Virus record (IMG/VR): IMGVR_UViG_3300032242_002454
Coordinates: 140,626 to 204,625 of that record
Length of the DNA: 64,000 nucleotides
Source: a virus
Strand: one strand, 5' to 3'
Under the pieces are notes generated by a model. That model made no database searches. It worked only from the letters and a program-made list of their open reading frames with translations, and was not told the DNA's origin. Positions 37,715 to 46,800 of the stretch are shown here, piece by piece. A program made the translations under genes and the position numbers. Numbering within the stretch: position 1 is the stretch's first letter; each line of letters starts with the position of its first letter.

Positions 37715-38640
37715 TGCCACGTTATTCTCCAAAAGAGCTTTACGATAACTATCGTCAAGGATTTAGTGGTTGCATATGGGAGCAACACGTATACGACCAT
37801 TTTATGGAGAATGCAAAATATCCATTGTTTGGTGATGCTAGTAAAAAAATTAAAAATTCTGGTAAAGGGAAACTTTCAACACCGTATAAGAGTGTGTTAA
37901 GGTTTGAGAAGAATCCTTATAATGAAAGACAAACTGTCGGAGATTGTGTCAGTCATGGAACACGAAATGCTTGTGATGTTACTAGAGCGGTAGAAATAGA
38001 TGTAAATCACGAAAGAGAAGATTGGGTAACAAAAGGTGCAACGGAAGCTATTTATGGTGCTAGGGGTTTTTCTGGTGAAGGCATGAGTTGTGCTAGAGCC
38101 GCTGAATTTGTTAGTAAGATTGGTGGTATAGTTCTTAGAAAGAATTATCCCGGCATTGCTGACTTTAGTAAATACAATGGCAATCTAGGTGCTGGCTGGG
38201 GAGGTCGAGGACTTCCAGATAAAGTATTAGACTTAGCCAATGATCATCAGATCAAAACTGCTTCATTAATTAGAACAGTAGAAGAGGCTCGTGATGCTCT
38301 ATCTAATGGCTATGGTATAGCAGTATGTTCTAATTATGGTTTTAGTAATACAAGAGATAAAAGGGGATTTGCTAAACAATCTGGTAGCTGGGGGCATTGT
38401 ATGGCTTGGATAGCATGTGATGATACTGGTAGTGAGCCAGCCTTTTTAGTCCAAAATAGCTGGGGAAAGTGGAATGATGGTGGACATCCCGAATGGGGTC
38501 CAATTCCAGATGGTTCATTTTTAATTCATGTTGATGTAGCTGCTGGTATGCTTGCTATGAATGGCTCATATACATTTAGCAGTTTTGACGGTTTTCCTCT
38601 CCAAAAGCTACCAAGCTACGGGTTTGAAGACTATCTCTAA
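37714..38640 (+). CDS. Papain-like cysteine protease
   Basis: This 308-residue C1-type protease keeps the full triad. Cys78 is in VGDCVSHGTRN, His228 in GSWGHCMAWIA and Asn248 in VQNSWGKW. The Gln before the Cys is present (RQTVGDC). Phage copies may mature virion proteins or digest host surface proteins. There is no signal peptide. A longer paralogue at 42274 has lost the Cys. The C-terminal GFPLQKLPSYGFED is shared by both. Confidence 0.85.
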   Translation: MPRYSPKELYDNYRQGFSGCIWEQHVYDHFMENAKYPLFGDASKKIKNSGKGKLSTPYKSVLRFEKNPYNERQTVGDCVSHGTRNACDVTRAVEIDVNHEREDWVTKGATEAIYGARGFSGEGMSCARAAEFVSKIGGIVLRKNYPGIADFSKYNGNLGAGWGGRGLPDKVLDLANDHQIKTASLIRTVEEARDALSNGYGIAVCSNYGFSNTRDKRGFAKQSGSWGHCMAWIACDDTGSEPAFLVQNSWGKWNDGGHPEWGPIPDGSFLIHVDVAAGMLAMNGSYTFSSFDGFPLQKLPSYGFEDYL

Positions 38641-38678
38641 AATTCGCAATTAGCTATTTTAAACCATCATCTCTATTA

Positions 38679-38694
38679 GGTGTATATATTTATA
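38679..38694 (+). promoter_or_regulatory. GGTGTA leader motif
   Basis: GGTGTATATATTTATA lies in the 78-base gap before the gene at 38719, 40 bases ahead of its ATG. It resembles a T4-type late -10 box and shows the strongest AT run among its kin. Confidence 0.4.
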
Positions 38695-38718
38695 TATCTA
38701 AATTCCTAGGAATATTTT

Positions 38719-38946
38719 ATGAACCTAAGAGAAAGATTAGAACTCCGCGCTGTCATTAACATGATCATTGGCATGATTGAAACTTTGGCAAAACTATTTA
38801 CCAAAGCTCAAAAAAAGTTTGGACCAAAACCTAAAATTGATAATCCAGACTCTCCAGTGAAACCCAATAGGCCACGACCCTTGAAAAGAGTTGTGGATAC
38901 TATTGATAATATTATACCTCTTCCATGGAGAGATAAAAATGAATAA
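38719..38946 (+). CDS. Unknown 75-residue protein
   Basis: This protein is helical in its first half (residues 1-35, LRAVINMIIGMIETLAKLF), then Pro/Lys-rich (KPKIDNPDSPVKPNRP). It is basic and may bind nucleic acid or membranes. No family recognised. Confidence 0.5.
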   Translation: MNLRERLELRAVINMIIGMIETLAKLFTKAQKKFGPKPKIDNPDSPVKPNRPRPLKRVVDTIDNIIPLPWRDKNE

Positions 38947-39295
38947 ATTATTCGTTGGTTTATTTTGCGTTAGTTTGTTATTTACTCAGTCTCATTACTA
39001 TGGCTCAACAACGGCCCCGGTGACTCTTGCTGGAGGCATTATTAAAGCCAAGCATGTACAGGAAGTATCACAAAAGTATAAAAGAAAAGATTGTCCCGTT
39101 TGCAAGGGTAAGGGTTGGTATATGAGTGGTGATGGTATTCTTAAAATTGATTGCACATACTGTGAAGCAGATAAAGGATCGATTTCTGTAGGTCCAATTC
39201 AATCATTTAATCCAAAAGCCCCAACTCCAAAAGTATATTCAACATCACCAAATTGTCCTGATGGCAGTTGTCCTCTTAAATCCGTCAAAAAATAA
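38939..39295 (+). CDS. Secreted zinc-ribbon (DnaJ CxxCxGxG-like) protein
   Basis: This 118-residue protein is read from ATG 38939, overlapping the previous stop. It has a signal-like start (MNKLFVGLFCVSLLFTQSHY) and a zinc site, CPVCKGKGWYMSGDGI and then CTYC, similar to a single DnaJ zinc repeat. Its tail holds CPDGSCPLK. It may assist folding or assembly of the fibre encoded next. Confidence 0.6.
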   Translation: MNKLFVGLFCVSLLFTQSHYYGSTTAPVTLAGGIIKAKHVQEVSQKYKRKDCPVCKGKGWYMSGDGILKIDCTYCEADKGSISVGPIQSFNPKAPTPKVYSTSPNCPDGSCPLKSVKK

Positions 39296-39313
39296 TCAAG
39301 GTGGTTGAATCAT

Positions 39314-41545
39314 ATGTCTGATCCAAATACACCACCACCATTTAAGATAGTAGATGATGATTTAATTTATGTTATTACTGGATACAATAAAATCAATTGT
39401 TTGCCAGACTCTAGAGAATCATCAATAGCTAATCTCAGAAAATATATCATAGATATGATTGGTGTTTCCGGAGTAGGCTTTTCCAGAGAAGGACCAGCAA
39501 CAGTATTCTCTACTGCACAAGAAGATAATTTAATAGATATCAATTATTCTAGTTCCTATCCATATACTCAGAAAATAGCAACTACTGGATTAAATAGTAA
39601 AACAGAAAATTTAATAGTAAAAGACTATGATACTATTTGGCCATATAGTGGAATACTCTATAATACTGGATTAAATGCTGTTGTTGGAAATAATGTAGAA
39701 ATACAATTTTCCACAGGAACACCGGCAGCAAATAAGTATGGTGGGGTTGGAGGAAAATATTTTAGTGGAATTATCTCTACAACAGGACTTAATTCTCGTA
39801 CAGAGAATTTAATTGTTAGAGATTTTGAAACTTCCTGGCCTTATAGTGGTATTATCTACAATACTGGATTGAATGCCAGAATTGGAAATAATATGGAGAT
39901 TCAATTCTCAACATCAACTCCGGCTGCTAATAAATACGGTGGTGTTGGAGGAAAATATACTAGCGGTATTATTTCTACTACTGGACTTAATTCTCGCACA
40001 GAAAATCTAATAGTAAGAGATTTTGAAACCGATTGGCCCTATAGCGGTGTTATCTATAATACTGGTTTGAATGCTGTTGTTGGAAATAATATGGAAATCC
40101 AATTTTCAACATCCACACCAGCAGCTAACAAATATGGTAGAGTTGGAGGTAAATATACTAGTGGCATAGTTTCAACTACAGGATTAAATGCAAGAAGTGA
40201 AAATTTAATAGTAAGAGATTTTGAAAGAGCTTGGCCTTATAGTGGAGTAATTTACAATACTGGTTTGAATGCTAGAGTTGGTAATAATATGGAAATTCAA
40301 TTTTCCACAGATACTCCCGCAGATGATAAATATGGTGGAGTTGGAGGTAAATATACCAGCGGTATTATTTCCACTACTGGATTAAATTCCAGAACGGAAA
40401 ACCTAATAGTCCGAGACTTTGAAACTGATTGGCCATATAGTGGTGTGATATATAATACAGGATTAAATGCTAGAGCTGGTAATTTAATACAAATTCAATA
40501 TCAATCATCTTCTCCGGCTGGTGGTATTTATGGTGGAACCGAAGGAAAATATAAATCAGGTATTATTTCTACAACCGGTTTAAATATGATAGATGGATCT
40601 AATATAGGTTATACTATAGGAACTTCTTTTCCTCATAAATATACTATTTTTACAGTTGACCAAGCTAGAACATCTACTGACCCAATAACATTTATTAATA
40701 ATAGCGCTAATACTATCAGTACTACATCTGGATATATAGATCCAGCAATGGTTATAGATTATAGTCCATTATATACTTCAAAACCTGGTGAAAATATTAA
40801 TTTGATTTCTTCTTTTAAATTTTTGACAGATGATAGTGGAGATAATGATTGGTATGTCTCATTTACTATGCCATTAGCTTCTACAATGAAAATAAAAGAA
40901 TTGATCCCAGTATCAGGAGTATCATATTCAACTACTGCTAACTCATGTTATATGACAACAAGAAGCGTATATAATCCAGAAACTGATGATTATATTAATG
41001 TTCCTTATTGTCAAACAACATTTAAAACTATTACAGACCCTAATCCTTCGGACTTAAGTGGTTGGACACCAGTATCAGCAGCTATAACAGCAAAATCATT
41101 CTATTTTTCTATTCTATGTAGTGGAGGATCATCGTCTGAATTTGCAAAAGGAACATTAACATTTACTAATCCTAGTGGTGCGGCTTGTTATACTGCAAAT
41201 GGTGGAGAGACATATAATTTTGGCGCAAGTTTTATTAAAGAAGCATATAGACCAAGTGGTTATGAGCTTGATCGTTTAAATCCTATGGAGATAGAATTTT
41301 TCCAACAATTATCAATTAATAGCAACACAATAAATAACTACAATGCTACCTCTCCTAAATTTAATATTTCTAATTTTGGATATACTAGAACATACAGAAA
41401 ACTTATAGGATATGGTGATTTATGTATTGGAGATGCTTGTACCTATAATGCAACACCCGTATATAGGTATTATACAGCAACTGCATATGGCCCAGCTTCA
41501 TTCACAATAGGTAAAAGATCCTTTAGAACAACAAATGTATCATAA
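39314..41545 (+). CDS. Fibre-like protein with 66-residue repeats
   Basis: This 743-residue protein starts at ATG 39314 (AGGTGG at 39299). It has a unique N-terminal 90 residues, five 66-residue repeats (consensus STTGLNSRTENLIVRDFE, WPYSGVIYNTGLNAR, GNNMEIQFST, KYGGVGGKY), then a beta-rich C terminus with many Thr and Ser. Such repeats form tail-fibre shafts or receptor-binding arms. The C-terminal region is probably the tip. Adjacent small membrane proteins and the papain-like paralogue fit a virion block. Confidence 0.78.
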   Translation: MSDPNTPPPFKIVDDDLIYVITGYNKINCLPDSRESSIANLRKYIIDMIGVSGVGFSREGPATVFSTAQEDNLIDINYSSSYPYTQKIATTGLNSKTENLIVKDYDTIWPYSGILYNTGLNAVVGNNVEIQFSTGTPAANKYGGVGGKYFSGIISTTGLNSRTENLIVRDFETSWPYSGIIYNTGLNARIGNNMEIQFSTSTPAANKYGGVGGKYTSGIISTTGLNSRTENLIVRDFETDWPYSGVIYNTGLNAVVGNNMEIQFSTSTPAANKYGRVGGKYTSGIVSTTGLNARSENLIVRDFERAWPYSGVIYNTGLNARVGNNMEIQFSTDTPADDKYGGVGGKYTSGIISTTGLNSRTENLIVRDFETDWPYSGVIYNTGLNARAGNLIQIQYQSSSPAGGIYGGTEGKYKSGIISTTGLNMIDGSNIGYTIGTSFPHKYTIFTVDQARTSTDPITFINNSANTISTTSGYIDPAMVIDYSPLYTSKPGENINLISSFKFLTDDSGDNDWYVSFTMPLASTMKIKELIPVSGVSYSTTANSCYMTTRSVYNPETDDYINVPYCQTTFKTITDPNPSDLSGWTPVSAAITAKSFYFSILCSGGSSSEFAKGTLTFTNPSGAACYTANGGETYNFGASFIKEAYRPSGYELDRLNPMEIEFFQQLSINSNTINNYNATSPKFNISNFGYTRTYRKLIGYGDLCIGDACTYNATPVYRYYTATAYGPASFTIGKRSFRTTNVS
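39580..40570 (+). repeat. Five tandem 198-bp repeats
   Basis: The repeats encode the 66-residue fibre units. They begin near 39580, 39779, 39977, 40175 and 40373 with an abrupt change near 40571. The protein is nearly identical between copies while third codon positions differ widely, as in TCTACAACAGGACTTAATTC versus TCCACTACTGGATTAAATTC. Confidence 0.8.
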
Positions 41546-41561
41546 GGTGTATCAAATTAAG
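41546..41561 (+). promoter_or_regulatory. GGTGTA leader motif
   Basis: GGTGTATCAAATTAAG begins right after the fibre stop codon and 44 bases ahead of ATG 41590. It lacks a TTGACA box. Confidence 0.35.
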
Positions 41562-41589
41562 ATTCAATCATTTTAATAAGGTGATAATT

Positions 41590-41994
41590 ATGACAACTCC
41601 AGATAATGCAAAACTCAAAGCTATAGCTATTAAAATTTTAGAAAAATCTAATGTTAAAAAAGACGAAGTATATGGATTTGCTATTGTTACTATCCTAATG
41701 ATCATTAGTATCATTCTCACCTGTGTAAGAATTTTACAAGAATGCAATAAAAATAAACTATCAGCTAGTTCTACAACAGAAGATAAATATGCTATGTATG
41801 GTGAGCAGTTACATACTTTTAGTGAGCGTAGAGGCTGGTTTACAAAAATGAGAATTAAGAAAATTTTACGAAGAGAAATGAATAGAGAAGATTATGAAAA
41901 ATATTCATTAAGTATTTTGAATGCTTTGTTAGAGACAGGAGAAGTTCTCACGGATGATGAGATTCAAACCCTAGTGGAGAATGCCAATGTTTAA
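41590..41994 (+). CDS. Small membrane protein
   Basis: This 134-residue protein is read from ATG 41590 (AGGTG upstream; an in-frame GTG at 41581 is less likely). It has one span (residues 30-50, YGFAIVTILMIISIILTCV), then a charged cytoplasmic tail with RRGWFTKMRIKKILRREMN. Function unknown. Confidence 0.55.
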   Translation: MTTPDNAKLKAIAIKILEKSNVKKDEVYGFAIVTILMIISIILTCVRILQECNKNKLSASSTTEDKYAMYGEQLHTFSERRGWFTKMRIKKILRREMNREDYEKYSLSILNALLETGEVLTDDEIQTLVENANV

Positions 41995-42238
41995 TATTTT
42001 AGTATGGTGTGTTTATGGTCTATTTGTGGGGTCTATTGCCAAAAGTTTAGTTCCCGGCGAAGAAAATTTTGGCTTTGTTAAAACCGTTGCTCTTGGAGTA
42101 GCTGGTTCTTATTTAGGTGGAGCTATAATGTATTTAATGGGACAATATAGTAGCATGAGTCCAGCGGGTATATTTATGGGTGTTGCCGGTGGCACTCTTG
42201 CTCTTGTGCTTTATAATAAGGTTAATCAAATTAAGTGA
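41987..42238 (+). CDS. GlsB/YeaQ-type small membrane protein
   Basis: This 83-residue protein has three short spans with VYGLFVGSIAKSLVPGEEN, as in GlsB/YeaQ/YmgE transglycosylase-associated proteins. I chose ATG 41987 (GGAG at 41976); ATG 41981 is an alternative. The bacterial family is stress-related with unknown mechanism. In a phage it may modify envelope traits. Confidence 0.7.
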   Translation: MFNILVWCVYGLFVGSIAKSLVPGEENFGFVKTVALGVAGSYLGGAIMYLMGQYSSMSPAGIFMGVAGGTLALVLYNKVNQIK

Positions 42239-42273
42239 TTTTGATCTTATTACTTTAAAGTGACTGTGATACT

Positions 42274-43854
42274 ATGCTTACTCCTAGAGAATTATACAAC
42301 CAATATACCTCTCAGATATATAATGATATTCATGGAAAAGGAACGCCATATGATCTAGTAAGATTAGTATATTTTCTGAAACATCTTAAAACACCTTGTT
42401 ACAGAAGAACTCTCAATTCTATTGTAACTAATCCAAATGGGACAACATCTGAACAAAAAGATACTTGGAATACTATTACTGATACTGGATTAGGAAAGCT
42501 TGGTATACCATTTAAATTTTTAACCAGAATAGATGCCGAAGCTTTTGAAGAAATTCAACCATCTATGGATAGTGGAACAGCTTTTGCTGTTAGAAATTCT
42601 TGTGATCTTACTAGAGCTTGTGATACAGAAATCAAAAAAGCTTATGATTTATGGGAAGCTAGGATGGCAACAGAGTATTTACAGCGTTTTGCTGGTAATT
42701 CTTTACCTGATTGTTTATTAATGCTGGGGCCTGATTTAGTATCAGAAGATACTGCTCTTAATAGATCAACAGGTTGTGGAGACCTATCCTGCATAACTAA
42801 TACTAAGTTTGAAGACGAAGTAGTGGGTGCTATTGGTGCTCCTCATTCGTGTATGCGAAATAAAACTGGCAAAAGATATTGTGGTAGCTGTGGTACTTGT
42901 GATATAGACCCAGAAGAAGATCCAGTAGGATTTGCTAATAATCCTTGCTGTACCTCACCAACTTGCGAAGATAAAATTAATAAATGTTGTCATGGACCAT
43001 TAACTTTAAGGTTTGATTTTACATATTTGCAGAGATCTGATGATAGCTTATTTGGTGGTACAGTTAATGCTGGATGGGTGGATTCAATATTTAAACATAT
43101 TGGTATTATTAAAAGAAAAAGTTATGGTGGTTATGCTAATTTCATAGATAGCAGTGGATCTAATTTTTATGCTAGTCCTGATAATGTATTTTTAAGATAT
43201 ATGCAATCTCAAAATGGATATGATTATACTAAAGATACGTCAACTTCTGGAACTATTGACAGAATCAAAACTATTTGTGGATTATTTGGTGATACAGAGA
43301 CAATTGTTAAGAATATTAAAGATTTATTATTTAATGGATATGGGGTAGTACTATTTACTAATGTCGGTTTTCCTGATATTAGAGATTCTACTGGATTAAG
43401 TTATCCAGATCGTAATTGGTATCATACCTACTCTATCATAGCTTACGATGATAGAAAAACTGAATTTAAAGAATGTGTATTTTTATTAGCAAACAGTTGG
43501 GGAGAATGGAATTCTGGAGGTAATCCTACTTGGGGACCAATACCTCCCGGAAGTTTTTTGGTAACTGAAAGTCATTTAAAATGTATGTTAGATTTCAATA
43601 GAGCCCCAGACTATAAGGGTTGTAAATCTCAATTTTGTCCACCTCCATGTCCTACACCAGAAGATTTTGCTGCTTGCACAGATGAAGGGACATGTGTTCC
43701 TTTTGAGTGTACCGATAAACAAAAGGCTTTTGGTTTAGCTTTTGCTCTTTCTATGAAAGAAGGATTTCTTCTTCAAAAGTTAGATTATGATCAATTTACT
43801 AAGCCTATTTTACCAGTGCTCGACGGATCTATAGTTTACTTTAATCCAAATTAA
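42274..43854 (+). CDS. Papain-like paralogue lacking the catalytic cysteine
   Basis: This 526-residue protein is a longer paralogue of the papain-like protease at 37714. The region AFAVRNSCDLTRACD aligns with VSHGTRNACDVTRA, placing Gly101 where the catalytic Cys78 should be. The His (NWYHTYSIIA) and Asn (LANSWGEWNSGG) remain. A Cys-rich insert (CGSCGTCDIDPEEDP and CCTSPTCEDKINKCC) is added in the middle. It is probably a protease-dead binding or structural protein. The end GFLLQKLDYDQF matches its paralogue. Confidence 0.75.
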   Translation: MLTPRELYNQYTSQIYNDIHGKGTPYDLVRLVYFLKHLKTPCYRRTLNSIVTNPNGTTSEQKDTWNTITDTGLGKLGIPFKFLTRIDAEAFEEIQPSMDSGTAFAVRNSCDLTRACDTEIKKAYDLWEARMATEYLQRFAGNSLPDCLLMLGPDLVSEDTALNRSTGCGDLSCITNTKFEDEVVGAIGAPHSCMRNKTGKRYCGSCGTCDIDPEEDPVGFANNPCCTSPTCEDKINKCCHGPLTLRFDFTYLQRSDDSLFGGTVNAGWVDSIFKHIGIIKRKSYGGYANFIDSSGSNFYASPDNVFLRYMQSQNGYDYTKDTSTSGTIDRIKTICGLFGDTETIVKNIKDLLFNGYGVVLFTNVGFPDIRDSTGLSYPDRNWYHTYSIIAYDDRKTEFKECVFLLANSWGEWNSGGNPTWGPIPPGSFLVTESHLKCMLDFNRAPDYKGCKSQFCPPPCPTPEDFAACTDEGTCVPFECTDKQKAFGLAFALSMKEGFLLQKLDYDQFTKPILPVLDGSIVYFNPN

Positions 43855-43865
43855 TAAAGGCTATT

Positions 43866-46800
43866 ATGTCTCCATCAACATGGTGCGATAAAGATCATTG
43901 GTATTCTGATCAAAATTTAACAGAAAAAAATAATAGTATACCTAAAAATGAAATAGATGACGTTGAAATAGAAGGAACTGGATATACTTATTCTATCATA
44001 GATAGTACATGTTTTGGAAGAATGCCATTTTTAAAATGTCATAATCTTAATGTTGTGATAGCAACAGGTGTTATTATAGGTGAAGGAGGTTTACAATTTT
44101 CTTGTGCTAATTTAGCAGCAGACACAGTTTTCCTAGGTCCACAGAATATTACATGTCAACATTGGAATATTAATGAGTTTTGCAATTGGGATATTTCTAC
44201 ATTAATTACTTATCCTGGTCATAAATCTACTTTTTTAAATCAAATTATTTTTAGTAATCTGAATTCAGGATCTTTAGATCATACTTATATCAATGAATGC
44301 TATGTCAAATCTAATATATTAAATTTAGACCATTGTTATTTTCATGGAACCGATGATATAACAACATACATATCTTGTTCTAGTGGATTATTAATAAATT
44401 CACAAGCAAATAATAATAAAATATATTGGGAGGGTAATTTTTGGATTTCAGGTACCACGATTGATGACCAGTCAGGATTCAATAATGAATCTAAATTAAG
44501 AGGTAGTGGTCAGGGAACTTTTGATTTTACTCGATCTACTAATTTTGCGGCACTAGATGGTGATATTAAATTTGGGCATAACTCTAAGAATTATGGTAAT
44601 CTGTATGGAAATCCTATTTTTTCTGGTGGTTCTCGTAACTATGGAATAATAGTTGGTGATTGTATTTTTAGTGGAGAAAATAGTGCTAATTACGGAACTA
44701 TTTCTGGAACTAGCATTTTTGTTAGCGGAGCTTTAAATAGTGGAATTATTACTCAACCTTGTATTTTTTATTCTGGTACAAATAATTTTGGAACTTTAAA
44801 AGATTTTTCTCTTTTTTATTATGCTTATAATGGTGGATCATTAAATAATGGTTCTAAATTTATTTGTTCGGAAAATATGAGTATTGGCTTGATTCCTAGT
44901 GGTGATGTTATTTTTATAAGCGGAATAAATCGGGGTAACCTAGCTACATCTGGTAAGATTTCTTTTAGTAGTGGATGTCAAAATTTTGGTAATCTAACGT
45001 CACCTTCTGCCGAAATTAGTTTTGATTTTTATTCAAATAACATGGATCAATCAGAGATTAAAACTAGTGGTTTTGTTACATTCGGTACAGGGTGTGCTAA
45101 CTTAGGCTTAATAAAAAATGGTATTTTTAATAGTTCATCTCAAAACTATGGAACTATTTCAAATACTGGTATTTTTAAAGATTTTTCAATTAATACCGGA
45201 ATAATAACAACTGGAATTTTCTATAATTTATCTGTGAACGGAGGAAAGATTATAGATTTGGGTCAGTTTTATGGTTCATCTACGAATACCTATTATGATA
45301 TTACAGTTAACACAACAGGCATCTTCAATGATTCCTCCATAAATAATGGATTTTTAAAAAATGGATCTTTCTATAATAACAGTATAAATAATTCAGGATC
45401 AACTGCAAGAATTAAAACTTCTGGTATGTTTTATAATTCTTCAAAAAATTATGGATCTGGTTCAAATATTTTCTTTTATGATAATAGTCGTAATGGAGTT
45501 AGTGGTATTGTAGAGAGTGGTAGGTTTTTATCTCATTCTATTAACTCTAGTGGGGCTATAATTCAAAGTTTGGCTTATTTTAGTGGTAACAGTATCAATT
45601 GTGGAAATATTTTTCTTAGTGGTAATTGTGATATAGTTTTTAATGAAAATTCTATTAATAGCGGTATTATTAATAAAGATTTGGTTGTTCTTTTTTCTGG
45701 TTACTCTTCCAACAATAATTATGTAAAAAATGCTGAATTTTATAATTCTGGACAAAACGCTGTTATGGGTACTGGATATAAATTGAGTTTTTTTAATGAA
45801 TCATTCAATAAAGGATATATTGATCCTACTGGATTATTTTATGATAAATCTATGAATTTAAATAATGGAATTATAATTAATGCTATTTTTTATGATAAGT
45901 CTAGTAATAGTAGTTCCATGAGACGACCTTTGGTATCCGGCTATGAGTTTTTAACATCTGGTAATCGTATATTAAAAATAACAGATACAGCAATAAATTT
46001 TGGAGAACTAAATAATGTTGATGTTAGTTTTTCTGGTGCTAGTATTAATCAAGGGACTATAACATGGAAATTCAATCCATTATTTATTTATACTTCATCA
46101 GGTATATTTAACACTGGCACCACTCCCTATAGTTTTGTTGCGACAGGAATATTTTTACAAAATTATAGTGGAGCAAGTATTCCTACAGTTAATTTTAATG
46201 AATATTCAACTAATCAAGCAAATATAGTTGGATACAGAGATGTTTTATTCAATGGTACTACCATAATAGATTATAGTGGGGGTGTTACAAACTACGGATC
46301 TATTTCGACATATCCTCCAGTGCCTAAGGATAGTTTTTGTGTTAGTTTTATAAATGGAACTAATTATGGGCCAATTCAAAATTTGTCTATTTTCTATAAG
46401 TCCATTAATTATGATGTTTTATTTATAGCTGAATTTGATCAAAGTATTAATTCTGGAACAATTATTGATTATGGGTCGTTTTATAAATCCATAAATTATG
46501 GTAATGTTAATTATGGATTTTTTCAATCAAAAAGTATTAATAGTGGAATTGTTAATATTGGTAATTTTCAACAATCATATAATTTTAATCGTATAAATAT
46601 TGGAGATTTTTATCAAGGTTCAATAAATACTCTTTCTGGAATTATTTCAAATTCAGGAAGCTTTTTTTCAAATAATCCTCCATCTATCAATTATAGTACA
46701 ATTATAACTCCTATAATATGTTTTTCTGGCGATTCAAAAAATATGGGAAGGGTAATGGAAGCATATTTTTCTGGTACAGCTATTAATGATGTATCTGGGA

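Noticed and set aside
39580-40570. CRISPR-like array
   Set aside because: The 198-base units are in-frame coding repeats with no short palindromic repeat or unique spacers.
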